Positions 11,371-22,197 of a stretch of DNA of 64,000 nucleotides are shown here, in pieces; the first letter of the stretch is position 1; every line of letters begins with the position of its first letter. The notes under the pieces are model-generated. The model did not search any database and was not told the origin of the DNA. It saw only the letters and a list, made by a program, of their open reading frames with translations. The position numbers were made by a program, and so were the translations under genes. This stretch comes from Omphiscola glabra. Its lineage: Eukaryota > Mollusca > Gastropoda > Lymnaeidae. The DNA is taken from positions 25,841,503 to 25,905,502 of the forward strand of contig OZ024806.1 in assembly GCA_964017045.1 (NCBI GenBank). The letters are read 5' to 3'.

Positions 11371-11844
11371 CTAACTACAAACTAACACATCTTGTATCCT
11401 GCGTTCTACTTATTGGACGTCTCATAATCTGATCTCTGAATACCAGGTACTTGTCCCCAACGTTACAAAATTTCAGGGTGGGCACACACTCTTCTCCCAT
11501 ACCTGGCTAGACTACCTGTTTAAATATCATGGCACCTTAAATGGTCACACTGCCCATCGTAGTCATTTTGACACCTCTATGGACACCTTTCATGATACCT
11601 TTAGTAACACCTTTAGTATCCAAACTCCCATCTCGATTACTCTTACTCGAAGACTTTCCTATTATATTATTATCATCATAAGCAGCGTACTCGTTAACTT
11701 ACGGTGCTCAACTATCTATTTCATCTAACTTGGTCCCGATGGTGGGGGCACGGTTTCTTTTAAGATGACCAAACGCTACACATGAAGTAACTTTTGGTTT
11801 TCCCAATTCATCTTTCCCAGTGCCTGTTGTCATTACACCCCACC
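11371..11844. other. Copy A-specific intron segment, no gene seen
   Basis: No open frame, RNA gene or repeat that I can support. It belongs to the 10460-12830 stretch that copy B lacks. Confidence 0.5.
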
Positions 11845-11852
11845 TACTAGTG

Positions 11853-12214
11853 CAGGGGTGGGCAAACTTTTTGTGCGGAGGGCCACATTGACAAAGGTAA
11901 AGCCATTGGGGGGCAGCATGTATATTATGTCCAATTTTTAAATATCGATAAACATTTCCCTATATTAAAATCGGTAGTTTCGCATTTTAGCATTACATGA
12001 CAAAGGTCAAGGACTGTTTAAAAAAATAGAAAATTAGAAAGACATTTGATCAAAAATGTTTTAAAAATCATAACGGTGCATGAAATTCTGTAAAATTAGA
12101 CAACATAACTTAAAAACATAGTAATTTTTTAAAATTTCTAAATGCCTTCGAGGGCCACATAATATCAGTTGCCGGGCCGTATGCGGCCCGCGGGCCGTAG
12201 TTTGCCCACCCCTG
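11853..12214. mobile_element. Non-autonomous hAT element (362 bp) with perfect 8-bp TSD
   Basis: Terminal inverted repeats CAGGGGTGGGCAAACT and AGTTTGCCCACCCCTG. The flanking target duplication TACTAGTG is perfect (11845-11852 and 12215-12222). An 8-bp duplication and CAG...CTG termini are hAT hallmarks. It has no transposase and would need one in trans. Confidence 0.93.
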
Positions 12215-12526
12215 TACTAGTGGGTCGTGATACTCCTCGACGTCTCCCCCGTACAAGCAATAGAAAGAAGGAGACGACAGTATCAAACGTCCCGTCACCC
12301 CATGTTCACGAATATCTGCTAAGCTTATGTGCTTAATATAAATTACCTTAACCTGTCTGGCCCCACGCCTTAGATTTTGTGACCTCCCCCTTTCCAAGTC
12401 ACAACTTCTTCTCGTGTTCTCACGCGATTTCCCACCAATACGGAATCAATGAATGTCATTTGAAAATATTTTCATCGTGAAATGTTTTATTATTTTTAAC
12501 ACACATAAACTTTTCTCAAACTGTGC

Positions 12527-12775
12527 GGGACACAGCAGATCAATTCGCGTGCCACAAGCGGTCCCCGGGACACATCAGATCAATTCGCGTGCCGCATGCG
12601 GGCCCCGGGACACATCAGATCAATTCGCGTGCCGCATGCGGGCCCCGGGACACATCAGATCAATTCGCGTGCCGCATGCGGGCCCCGGGACACATCAGAT
12701 CAATGCGCGTGCCGCATGCGGGCCCCCGGACACATCAGATCAATTCGCGTGCCGCATGCGGACACCGGGGTGTAC
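12527..12775. repeat. 40-bp CpG-rich minisatellite (about 6 units)
   Basis: Units around CAATTCGCGTGCCGCATGCG with GGGCCCCGGGACACATCAGAT. It is strongly GC- and CpG-rich against an AT-rich background, lies in copy A intron 5, and is absent from copy B. Confidence 0.9.
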
Positions 12776-12996
12776 AGCACTGCCTTAGACAGCCCGAGAT
12801 CGTAGTATGATGTCGTCTATATATCAGTGTCAGCGTCTAATAAATATAAATGTATGGAATAGTCTACGTGTTGTTTTTGACATAAATAACACGTTTTTAG
12901 GACATTGTAGTTATAACCATCTAGAACATGTGTCCTTTTGTGATTCAGCTGAATATTGCAGACACCTGACCTTAAGAAAGTTTCTTGTTATTACAG

Positions 12997-13150
12997 GTTC
13001 CAGGTGTTCCAGTTACGGTTACAGCGTCAGGATGTGGACGGATTGAATTCTGTCAGGTACACGAGAACCGCTGTCAGAATTTTACCTCTCTATACCTGGG
13101 TTAGTTTGTCAGTCAATCAAACAGACTTGTTAGAAGTATATAATATCTAG
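12997..13150 (+). pseudogene. B4GALT-like: Copy A exon 6 (C-terminal exon), open
   Basis: 154 bp with a phase-2 acceptor (TTACAG|GT), reading [20 protein letters not shown]... to ...LEVYNI and TAG at 13148-13150. 15 of 154 bases differ from copy B exon 6. It retains the DGLNS block and LPLYTW motif typical of the family's C terminus. Confidence 0.86.
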
Positions 13151-13240
13151 GTCTTAGGGGGTATGTTATGTAAGTCTTAGGGGTATGCTATACATGTCTC
13201 AGGGTATGTTATATTAGTCTTAAGGGTGTGTGTTATAGGG

Positions 13241-13420
13241 CAGTGGTTCTCAACCTTTCTCATGCCGCGACCTTTTAATTCAGTTCCTCGTGTTGTGGCA
13301 ACCCCCACTCACAAAATTATTTTAGTGACTACCTAATAACTGTAGATGGTCTTAGGCGACCCATGTGAAAGGGTCGTTCGACCCCCAAAGGGGTCGCGAC
13401 CCACAGGTTGTGAACCGCTG
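13241..13420. mobile_element. hAT element, Charlie/SPIN-like (180 bp), perfect 8-bp TSD
   Basis: Begins CAGTGGTTCTCAACCTTTCT and ends GTTGTGAACCGCTG, with internal GACCCCCAAAGGGGTCGCGA. The target duplication TTATAGGG is perfect (13233-13240, 13421-13428). Three more members of the family are in this window. The sequence class resembles hAT elements known for horizontal transfer among animals (SPIN/OC1 type); the exact subfamily is from memory and not confirmed. Confidence 0.9.
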
Positions 13421-13756
13421 TTATAGGGCATGTTGATTTGAACATGAGTATCAAGAAATTTCTGGGTAGCCAAAAAATAATGTCTTGGCTGGCACTGATG
13501 ACATGATAGGGTCATGGTTTTACACTGGGCTCTGAAAATGCACGCCTCCAGTCATCCGGTAGCTCTACATCACTCTTACAATAAATCCATGTCCCGATCG
13601 CACTCCTTATAAGAATGTCTCCGAATAGGAAACGCCATCTGAACCGAACTTAACCGGTGTAAATTCCGCACAAGACAGCGGCGGGAATCTTAACATGGTG
13701 TAGTTTTTATTTTGTCCACTTCAACCGTCACTGAAGGAATGGACAACCCTGAGAGC

Positions 13757-13975
13757 ATCCGAGAGCTGATTGGTCGAGTGGTATAAACTGAGCAAATCTC
13801 AAGTCGATGGTCTGGAGTTCAATCCCCACCAAAGCCCAGTCATGCAAAAAATACATCACTAGCACCCCGGGTGGATGGCCCCCCCCCCCCCCGGGTGGAT
13901 GGGACTCGCCAACTTTGTATGACACATCATCTAAGAGAAGGAAACTCTGAATTCAAAACCCGGAAATGGAGTCCA
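13757..13975 (+). mobile_element. tRNA-derived SINE
   Basis: A polymerase III box A (TGGTCGAGTGG, 13771-13781) and box B (GGAGTTCAATCC, 13814-13825) are spaced as in a tRNA, followed by a non-tRNA body with a C-run. The body segment at 13898-13936 (GATGGGACTCGCCAAC...TCATCTAAG) matches the monomer of the large satellite at 24897-32705. The 5' limit is uncertain. Confidence 0.75.
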
Positions 13976-13989
13976 GTAGGCGGATAACA

Positions 13990-14480
13990 TTGATACAATG
14001 AACTTTCTGCCATCTCTTATTCTTCCAAAGCACACTCTATGTTTTGAATTCCTTTATATGAACGTTGCTTTTGTTTGTTGCTGGCTGGCAAAATTTTCGG
14101 ATGGCCTACTGATCCACTTTCCGTCAACCCATCGAGCTGAAAGTTGGCACATAGACATCGAATTTTTAAGCCCCACCCCCCTTAACCCCAACTACAAAAA
14201 GTTTAGCCTGTTTTTTAAAGGGGAATATGATGGAAATATGATCAAATTGATTTCACGAAATAAAATTCCCGAGCACTGCGCTAAACGAGATTCTTAAAAA
14301 AAATATCGGTGGACGTTTGGTGGGTAATAATTTCTAAGTTTTTCTCAAATTACTTGGTGAAATAAAGCTGCGGTGTAACAGCGGCAGGGTCATAAGAATA
14401 TTGACAATGTTTAGGGACGGGGAAACTGTGCGGTTGCGAGCGTTTGGGGGAGGGGGCGGAAAGTACTCGTTGGGATTCTT
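13990..14480. repeat. Dispersed repeat family member
   Basis: Blocks such as CATCGAGCTGAAAGTTGGCA, an ACTNCGCTAAATGAGATTCT-like block and a GTGTAA.AGCGG block recur at about 56920-57110 and 61840-62340, with fragments near 33640-33850 and 54100-54200. No coding potential. The superfamily is unknown to me. Confidence 0.6.
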
Positions 14481-14639
14481 ATATCAAACCCTTGATCACT
14501 GTTAACTGAGATGTCGATTTTTATGCACATGTCACTGTCAATTTGTATTATTCCCCTCGTTGTCTATGAAAATAAAAAATAACAAAAACATGTCGAGAAC
14601 TTAATGTTTTTTTCCTTCTCCCTTCCTGTCAGTTCCAGT

Positions 14640-15290
14640 AGGACTGAGACAAGGTTCAAAGGGTGATCAACTACAGGGGCAATGTGGCCATCAAGACCAA
14701 ACAGTGACACAACTGCAGGGGCCAACGTGACCATCAATGACTCAATATAAGGGGCAACGTGACCATCAGGGACACAAATACCGGAGAAATCTTACAATCA
14801 ATGACACAACTACAGGGGCAATGTGACATCAAGATCACACCATGACAAAATTACTGGAGCAATGTGACTATCAAGATCACACCATGACAAAATTACTGGA
14901 GCAATGTGACTATCAAGATCACACCATGACAAAATTACTGGAGCAATGTGACTATCAAGATCACACCATGACAAAATTACTGGAGCAATGTGACTATCAA
15001 GATCCCACAATGACAAAATTACTGGAGCAATGTGACATCAAGATCACACCATGACAAAATTACTGGAGCAATGTGACTATCAAGATCACACCATGACAAA
15101 ATTACTGGAGCAATGTGACTATCAAGATCACACCATGACAAAATTACTGGAGCAATGTGACTATCAAGATCACACAATGAAAAAATTACAGGGGCAATGT
15201 GACTATCAAGATCACACAATGACAAAATTACTGGAGCAATGTGACTATCAAGATCACATTATGACAAAATTACTGGAGCAATGTTTAAAG
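14640..15290. repeat. 42-bp minisatellite (about 11 good units)
   Basis: Units built on CCATGACAAAATTACTGGAG and CAATGTGACTATCAAGATCA, with degenerate 5' units from 14640. Copy B 50100-50310 has about four diverged units. The 14-codon period produces matching open frames on both strands. Confidence 0.92.
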
Positions 15291-15689
15291 TGAGTGACCG
15301 TTTCTCAGTTCGCCAGCCTCTCTCCCACGCGCTTGCCTGTTTTCATCCAATCGCAAGACTTAGTCAAGAGGTCTGGAAAGAGACCAGGATTAAGTGGATG
15401 ACCAGGAATGTTTCTTGTGTCTCAATGTGCTCTTCATGCAGGAGTTTCCGGAATTTTCATTGTGTCAACCTCATAACGCCTATGGGATTTCATCTCTGTG
15501 TTTAAATTTAGAGTTTGCATTGTCTTAAATGATTTGCCACCCACAGTTACCGAGTTCCATCCACCCAGGGTGCAGGTATTTTATGTTTGTTTGTCTGGGT
15601 TTTTCCTGGGGATTTATTCATTTTGACCGCACAGCCAAACAGCCACATGGATCAGTCAGAACTATGCTTCAAGTTGGGTTTTTGAAGGA

Positions 15690-15930
15690 CTGGGTGGATC
15701 TGACTGGGTGGATCTGACTGGGTGGATCTGACTGGGTGGATCTGACTGGGTGGATCTGACTGGGTGGATCTGACTGGGTGGATCTGACTGGGTGGATCTG
15801 ACTTGGTGTATCTGACGTGGTGAATCTGACTTGGTGGATCGGACTTGGTGGATCTGACTTGGTGGATCTGACTTGGTGGATCTGACTTGGTGGATCTGAC
15901 TTGGTGGATCGGACTTGGTGGATCGGACCA
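15690..15930. repeat. 14-bp minisatellite (about 17 units)
   Basis: Units TGGATCTGACTGGG changing midway to TGGATCTGACTTGG. A degenerate version is at 50760-50930 in copy B. Confidence 0.9.
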
Positions 15931-16560
15931 CCTCTTCACGGTGGGGGTGGGAAGTGTTTCATTGACAATAATAATTGTATTAAAATATCCTAACTTACAG
16001 GAAATTTTTATACGTTAAAATTATAACATTAAAAAAAAATTATTAGAGCGCCGTGATTGTTCCATAGATTCTCTTTTCAGATAAAATTACATTCAAACCT
16101 GAAAGCGTGTCCTTACGTCAAATGTCACGTTTTCCCCTTACGTTAAGAACAAATCCTACTCTATGAACACAGTTTAAAAACTGCTGGAGTTTGGGGCTGC
16201 CTATGTGTTAATTAGCTGTTTGTCAATGTGATGTGCTAATAGGATATGCCAATGTCATATGAGATTGCAATATGTGTGCAAATTTCAATAAGATGCGTTA
16301 ATGTGTTATAATTGCCCAGAGATTGTGATCTGTAAATAATGTAAGTCAAATTGGTATGTAAATATTGTAAGTGAATGTGCTATGTAAATATTGTAAATAA
16401 TTTCGATATGTAAATTCGTTATGTCAATGCGGGATGTAAGTGTACACTGGAAATAGGTAGCGATCATGATGTCCGATACACATCATCAATGAGACCAGAA
16501 TGGGATGTTTCTGTTTTGGAGGCTTCTGTTCCTGCTCTTTGTTATCGTGTTATGTAGTTA
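15931..16560. other. 3' flank of copy A; empty site for a copy B hAT insertion
   Basis: Aligns to copy B 50935-51655. Around 16243-16250 (GGATATGC) copy A shows the uninterrupted site where copy B carries a hAT element (51208-51413). No gene seen. Confidence 0.7.
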
Positions 16561-16564
16561 TGAT

Positions 16565-16775
16565 GTGCAGAGGTGCTGTGTAGATGTGCTGTGTAGATGT
16601 GCTTTGTAGATGTGCTGTGCAGATGTGCTTTGTGGATCTGCTGTGTAGATGTGCTGTTTAGATGTGCTGTGGAGATGTGCTGTGGAGATGTGCTTTGTAG
16701 ATTGCTGTGTAGATGTGCTGTGTAGATGTGCATTGTAGATCTGCTGTGTAGATGTGCTGTGTAGATGTGCTGTGT
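16565..16775. repeat. 13-bp minisatellite (about 16 units)
   Basis: Units GTGCTGTGTAGAT with scattered variants. The counterpart in copy B is at 51655-51810. Confidence 0.88.
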
Positions 16776-17179
16776 CAGCGTAATCCTAGGGTACTTGTTT
16801 TAAAGGGATTTGATTCCAATAATATTTTCACCATTTGATGGCCTTGGTGTATTGTGTGTTCTCTGACGTCGATAGAGATCACCTATGTGTAATACATAAG
16901 TATTTTCTACTAATTAAGTCTTATATAAATGCACCTCCCCTCCCCGCTTAATATGTTTAAAAAAGTAAAAAAAATTATATTTAAAAAATGACGAAAAAAA
17001 ATCAATGAAAAAATATGTGTTCCTTTTCACTGCACTTCAAGATAATGCGAAAGCTTTATTTCAATTTGAAAAAAAAAATATGGAGGAAATCTAAGATATT
17101 TATCTTTTTCTCTTTAAAAGGCATTTTCAAGTTTCTACACATCCAGCACAAAAATACAACTGCAATTTTAAAAAAAAAT

Positions 17180-17285
17180 CATCAGGCGTCAAATAATCAT
17201 CAGGCGTCAAACAATTATCAGGCGTCAAACAATCATCAGGCGTCAAACAATCATCAGGCGTCAAACAATCATCAGGCGTCACGGT
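17180..17285. repeat. 18-bp minisatellite (6 units)
   Basis: Units CATCAGGCGTCAAACAAT. Diverged sequence of the same kind is at 54370-54450 in copy B. Confidence 0.85.
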
Positions 17286-18160
17286 ATTCTGCTGTAACAT
17301 ATTCACCGGGCGATTCGCCTTGCTGGCACTACAAGTACCAGATTTACCTACAAGCTAAACAAGCTACAGCTTAGGACCTCAAAATCTGCCAGCTATATAT
17401 TTTTTTTATTTTTCTTTGACCACCTCATGTCATTTCAAACGGTATGAGGCATCTGGAATTTGAATAGCCTAGGGCCTCAGCAAGTGTCAATTCGGCCCTG
17501 GGCACTACACATTTACGTAGAAAGTTGAGTGCTTTGAGTCAGTGAGTTCTTTGACTTGTTTCTTTCTGTGTGGTCAGGGTCCCATTGTTTAGAATCATGG
17601 CGAGAAAAAGAAAGAAAAGTGGGGGTGTGGTGATACCAAGAATCGGGGGAACATTTTTCATCCACTGTAAACCAAATATAACAGTACCAGAATTAACTGG
17701 ACTCAAACAGTCAACATATGAGTGTGATGAAAGTGTAATGGCATCCTCCGTGGCGTGGATAGCTTTAGTGCTGCCGGGGGCATGATGAAAGTGTAATGGC
17801 ATCCTCCGTGGCGTAGATAGCTTTAGTGCTGCAAGGGGCAGTACGAGCATTTCACTGTCCCTTTCCACGAAAAAACGTTTGCAATTGGTCGAAAACTTCG
17901 CCCCAACATATAAGAAAAAGTGTGTCCCGGAACGGAAGGCTCCGCTTCACACTCCACTCTTTTCGCTTCTGTAAACCAGGGTAAGGTGGCTCACAGCGAA
18001 AGGTGGTTAAGAAGTATTTGATGGTTCCTACCTGTGGACATGTGGGCGATGCAGGTCCACATGACGAACTACTTCCGCTGACGTCACCTAGCACATTGTT
18101 ATATTCTCTTTGTATTGTCAAAGTTATTGCACATTATGTTCTTTTTGCGTGAAACCCGTG
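17286..18160. other. Right end of duplicated block
   Basis: The segments from AGTCAGTGAGTTCTTTG (17537) to GCTGACGTCA (18078) align with 54528-55118 of copy B. A short internal duplication (GTGTAATGGCATCCTCCGTG) occurs at 17733 and 17791. No conserved open frame between the copies, so I do not call a gene. Confidence 0.6.
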
Positions 18161-18164
18161 TTTA

Positions 18165-18450
18165 TTGTACTCAGATAACAGAAGCCATGATGTTTATTAT
18201 ACTCAGAAATCAGAAGCCATAATGTTTATTGTACTCAGAAATCAGAAGCCATGATGTTTATTGTACTCAGAAATCAGAAGCCATGATGTTTATTGTATTC
18301 AGATATCAGAAGCCATGATGTTTATTGTACTCAGATATCAGAAGCCATGATATTTATTGTACTCAGAGATCAGAAGCCATGATGTTTATTGTACTCAGAT
18401 ATCAGAAGCCATGATGTTTATTGTACTCAGATATCAGAAGCCATGTTGTG
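18165..18450. repeat. 32-bp minisatellite (9 units)
   Basis: Units AGAAGCCATGATGTTTATTG followed by TACTCAGATATC. It lies just beyond the duplicated block. Confidence 0.9.
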
Positions 18451-18479
18451 TTGCACGTGACTTGCCATTAAAAATCCAG

Positions 18480-18935
18480 ACAAGAAACTGTGCAGATCTG
18501 TTAGCGTTCATTGTGTTAGACATAGTGGCACAAAATATAATTTGGTTGCAGCATGTTGTAAATAGGGCACATCACAGTGAGAGAAACTATAATAAACTTA
18601 GAAAGAACTCGTCCTCCACCTTCTTTAAATGTGAATGTAGGATGAGAGGAATGGAAACTTTTTAAACAAACTTATTTTTGCCATATAAAGTCTGTCAGGC
18701 GTATTACTTGCATACAATATATCAGTAACTGCAATGTCTAATTGTTAATTATGGCTATGACTATTGATATCTTTAGAAACGAGACAAAGGTCATGTTTAT
18801 TGATGTTGTACAGGTGCACTCTAAAACAGTCTCCAATGCGACAACCTGTCTCTCCTACATATAATTTCTCACACTTTTTATTTTACAAAGAACGGTGTAA
18901 ATCCCGTGCAAGTGAAATCATTTTTGTAGTTTGAG
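18480..18935 (-). pseudogene. Penelope-like element fragment (GIY-YIG endonuclease end)
   Basis: On the minus strand, sequence below 18875 reads CEKLYVGETGCRIGDCFRVH, matching the C-terminal GIY-YIG nuclease of Penelope-like retroelements (LYxGETGxRxxDxFxxH). The frame continues about 25 residues, then has stops. There is no reverse transcriptase upstream, so it is a short dead 3' fragment. The exact ends are unclear. Confidence 0.7.
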
Positions 18936-20085
18936 TATGAATTTGTTTCATGTTGGGATGGGGCGGAGTTAGAGATGTCCAAGATCATTATTATGGATAT
19001 TCTGATGCATGCTACATGAAAGTCTGAAATGGCCCCTCAAAAATATCTGAAAGGAACACTGATTTCCAGTTAGAGTCTAAATGCATGCCTGCATTTTGAA
19101 TTTGCCCAAAAGTTATCGGCATCCTCAGTTTCTGCAACCCCCACTTCCCTCGCGCTGATCAATGGGACAGAATGGTGTTGAAGCTCAGCTTGTGCTAAAT
19201 GTTTACCATAGGGCACGCAACAACCGGAGTGAATTCAGTATCTGTATGGCACTGGGCTCAATAAGCTTCCACCATCGTTTAAAAAAATCCCATTAAAACA
19301 CTGAAATCAGGAATACTCTAAAAAGCACCTCTTGGTTTTGAAATAAGCCGGTGCTCCCCAGGCACCTCTTCCGCCAAAGAGTCATCGTCGCCCTAGATTG
19401 CTGGCCTACTTCCTGATAAAAATGATCGCCAATCTTGGTGCCGATAGATACACTGCCTAGTATTAGTGCCGCCATGCGCCGGACAATAATTTTTGCGCAA
19501 TTCCTTTCGCGATACAAACTTTGTAGATAAAACACTCCAGGTGACCAAAAATGACACCATTGTACCAACTAGTGACTTTGTTATTCAGTTAAAACCCGTG
19601 AAAAGCACGTGGGAAGTTTGGTCGAACGGATTTCCGTTCGATCAAATTTCCTTTCGATCAAACTTCCGTCGATTAATTTTCTTTCAAACAAATTTCCGGA
19701 TATGGGGACCAATGCGAAAGTTTTGCTATTTACAGGTTTGGTGCTATTCGCAGGTTCAGATAAAATGATGACCACACACAAAAAGAAGAGAGAAGAAGGT
19801 ATATGCACATTGGAAATAAGAAAAAAATAAGAAAACAAACAGAAATCTGATACCTTTAGATGTATGTAGGATTACCACAGTGCAATTCTGAAACTAGGTG
19901 AGATTTTATTCGATTCCATTATTCGTAATTGCAGTTCAGTTACACGCTGAGCCTTCGCGTGACTTTTGGAAGCCCCTGACCACTTTTCAGTTTTGCACAA
20001 GTCATTTGCTGCCCTCTTGGATACAACTTCTCAGCTAAGTGCTATTTTTAAATAATTTTTAATTTTATTCGTTTTTTTGTTGTTC
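18936..20085. other. No gene seen
   Basis: AT-rich unique sequence. A short cluster of TTTC(G/A)ATCAAA-like repeats with local palindromes occurs at 19620-19700. No family-level protein or RNA signal. Confidence 0.45.
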
Positions 20086-20163
20086 GCAGACGAAGGCTTC
20101 CTGCCGACACGTTCGTTGTTTTGTTTCGTTATTTTTTCAAGTTTAACCTTACTTTGTTTTACT
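20086..20163 (+). repeat. Second copy of hammerhead-like dispersed repeat end
   Basis: GCAGACGAAGGCTTCC, TGCCGACACGTTC and the tail ACTTTGTTTTACTA match 2697-2760. It lies about 1.2 kb from the Penelope-like fragment at 18480-18935, which makes a Penelope origin plausible but unproven. Confidence 0.42.
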
Positions 20164-20656
20164 AATTTCCAGTTTTGTGCCCTCTGGATTCAAAGTTTCA
20201 GCCACGGGCATTGCAGAGCCACTCGATGGCTATATTTACACGTACATGTAGCCTACATTTTTTAAAGACCCTGAAATGAATTTCCAAACAAAATATATGT
20301 AGCCCTCTATGTGCGTTGTCAGCATTTTGATAGCCTTGCTTTCACAATGCGTTGTTCACATTTACACAAGATACCTATGATTTATTCACGAGCCTTTTTC
20401 TCGTAGGAAATCGCCTGACAGCAGAGCCGACAACAAGCCGACGACACACTGACAGCGTGCTGACACCACGCTGTTTTGACGATCAATTGAGAAACACACA
20501 GCGTGGTAGCAGACTGATTTGTGAAGCAAACCATCCAAGTCACACACTCACTGTACATGACGTTAAGGGTTGCCAGCTGAGCATGACAGGGAAAAATACG
20601 ATTGTTGTCATAAAGCAACGCCTGCGTATTTGAATTTGGCACAAGACTGGATTTCA

Positions 20657-20830
20657 TTATCATCATCATCATCATCATCATCGCCTATTTTCGTCTGGGG
20701 CATAGGCCACAAATAAAGGATCTCCAGACTTCCCGGCCATGGGCCAGTCACTCCAGCTGTCCCCATTTGTGTCCACTCTTTTTGGTGTCTGCCTCCAGCT
20801 CCCTGGAAGGACTGGAGTTACTATATTTAA
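20657..20830 (-). pseudogene. Non-LTR retrotransposon 3' end with ATG-repeat tail
   Basis: The minus strand reads [18 protein letters not shown], a stop, then WRSFICGLCPRRK, the C terminus of an endonuclease/reverse-transcriptase LINE family also seen at 52525-53600. It ends in a (GAT)n microsatellite at 20657-20681, which is the retroelement tail. 5'-truncated and dead. Confidence 0.75.
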
Positions 20831-21440
20831 TTTTTTTCTCCAAAGAACTCGATCCTTGCTGGAGAGTCACCTGTTGCACTGTCTCAAGGTTCTCTGTTGA
20901 AAGGTTTCACTAAAGACTTCTTCTCTGTCCATCCCAAAGGACGTTCTAGTTTTTAGAGAGCTCTGACCTTCAAATCACACCATTCTCTTCGGAAAGATCT
21001 ATAATTTATCGTATCCATGATTTGAAACCAAATGGTTAACGATCTTCCCATTTCCCCCACACACATCATAATCCATTGCGTGGGAAAAAAAGGGGGGGTG
21101 GGCGTTGGAGGGCTGGTATACCCCGGGTGGCACTTATTTTATATATACGGTCAACTGGATGGGCATGGGGCGGCGGGGCGGTGACAAAAAACTTGACACT
21201 GACGCTATCTACACAACTGATTATAACCATTCTCAATCACAATGGTCTTCTTATTCCATGTTTTGAGGGCCCACGATCAATCAATTGATCATTATAGCCC
21301 CTATGGTTCAGAGGGGTTCGCGATGTTAATGTGCGTGGTTTTCCTGACTGATTCCCCCTCTGAAAGTCAAACGATGCTGCGGAGTGCCGTCCATGACGTC
21401 ACATGTAAATTGATATGGAATGGTTGGTTTTTAATTTATA
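20831..21440. other. No gene seen
   Basis: Unique sequence with a G-rich patch at 21090-21185. Nothing recognised. Confidence 0.4.
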
Positions 21441-21548
21441 TTTTTTAAGTTCATTTTAATTTGTATGTACAGCGTTGTGAGCCCAGCCCTAGGCTGGGGT
21501 ACCACGCTATAGAAAACTACCCATAATAATAATAATAATAATAATAAT
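21441..21548 (+). mobile_element. LINE 3' terminus (L2/CR1-like hairpin and AAT tail)
   Basis: GTACAGCGTTGTGAGCCC, then the palindromic CAGCCCTAGGCTGGGGTACC, then an (AAT)n tail. The same 3' structure, inverted, closes the larger LINE remnant at 55540-56460. A 3' hairpin with a short repeat tail is typical of L2/CR1-type elements. Confidence 0.7.
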
Positions 21549-22197
21549 TCACTGGTTGCAGGACAGGAGGCAATAGCCGCAAATGTGTCAAGTGTAGTCG
21601 CCTCAACTGTTGCTTTTGGTCTAATGTAATGTCCGCCATATGTTTCGTCGTATATCAAAGGTCATCGTTATTTTATTGATCTCACAAGTTAAAACAGGTA
21701 CGTTTACTTCTCAGAGCCATTCAAACACAACTTATCGGCGTAGCCTAGGTTAGTGCCGCCTGGGGCGGGCCAGAGATTTTGCAGCCATTTTCCAAGTAAA
21801 AATCCCAACAGATATCGAAGCTGTCGTCCCTACGTGTAAAAAAAAAATGTACCACCCGAGGCTGATCGCCCGTTCCAATCTGTTTCTACGCCATTTCACT
21901 ACTATATGTGATCACAACCCAATACATGAGAACCACTGCGCTTGATTATTTAAAAAAAAAAAAACTGTCTCTAGGATGATATACACGGGGCCGCATGTGA
22001 GGCACAGTCCGCGCATGTGAGATACAGTCCGCGCAGGTGAGATACAGTCCTCGCTACACAGCTACGCGCGACATGCCAAAGTTCCTGCTCCGGCTTATTG
22101 GAGCGGTTGTGTTTTAAATCCTAGGATATTCTTGAATCATCAGGTCACCATATCTTAGGTAAGGAACACGTTCAAGTAAATAACTGAGCTATTAAAG

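Larger units (their letters stand above)
924..13150 (+). pseudogene. B4GALT-like: Beta-1,4-galactosyltransferase-family pseudogene (copy A)
   Basis: Degenerate tandem duplicate of the gene at 38486-49527. Recognisable exons are 924-1464 (exon 1), 4643-4833 (exon 3), 6747-6869 (exon 4), 8905-9010 (exon 5) and 12997-13150 (exon 6). The lesions are TAG at 954-956 and TAA at 1350-1352 in exon 1; complete loss of exon 2, because sequence corresponding to roughly 40090-40575 of copy B is absent around 3130-3180; and an extra A in the A-run at 8936-8939 that shifts exon 5 out of frame. Exons 3, 4 and 6 remain open with intact splice sites. A catalytic protein cannot be made, although a non-coding or partial transcript is possible. 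Confidence 0.9.
795..18110 (+). other. Copy A of a large tandem duplication (glycosyltransferase unit)
   Basis: Exons, introns and the 3' flank of this block align, with many insertions and deletions, to 38335-55125. Anchors outside exons include the upstream leader (about 800 vs 38340), the sequence before exon 3 (4590 vs 41060) and the flank ending near GCTGACGTCA (18078 vs 55110). The offset is about 37.5 kb at the left end and 37.0 kb at the right. The block contains the pseudogene at 924-13150. The span from about 10460 to 12830 has no counterpart in copy B. Confidence 0.85.

Noticed and set aside
13771..13825. Functional tRNA gene
   Set aside because: Box A and B are present, but I could not form a convincing acceptor stem, and the segment continues into a SINE body.
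17539..18121. Exon or small gene in the shared right end of the duplication
   Set aside because: The open frames are not preserved between the two copies (17600-18110 vs 54590-55118).
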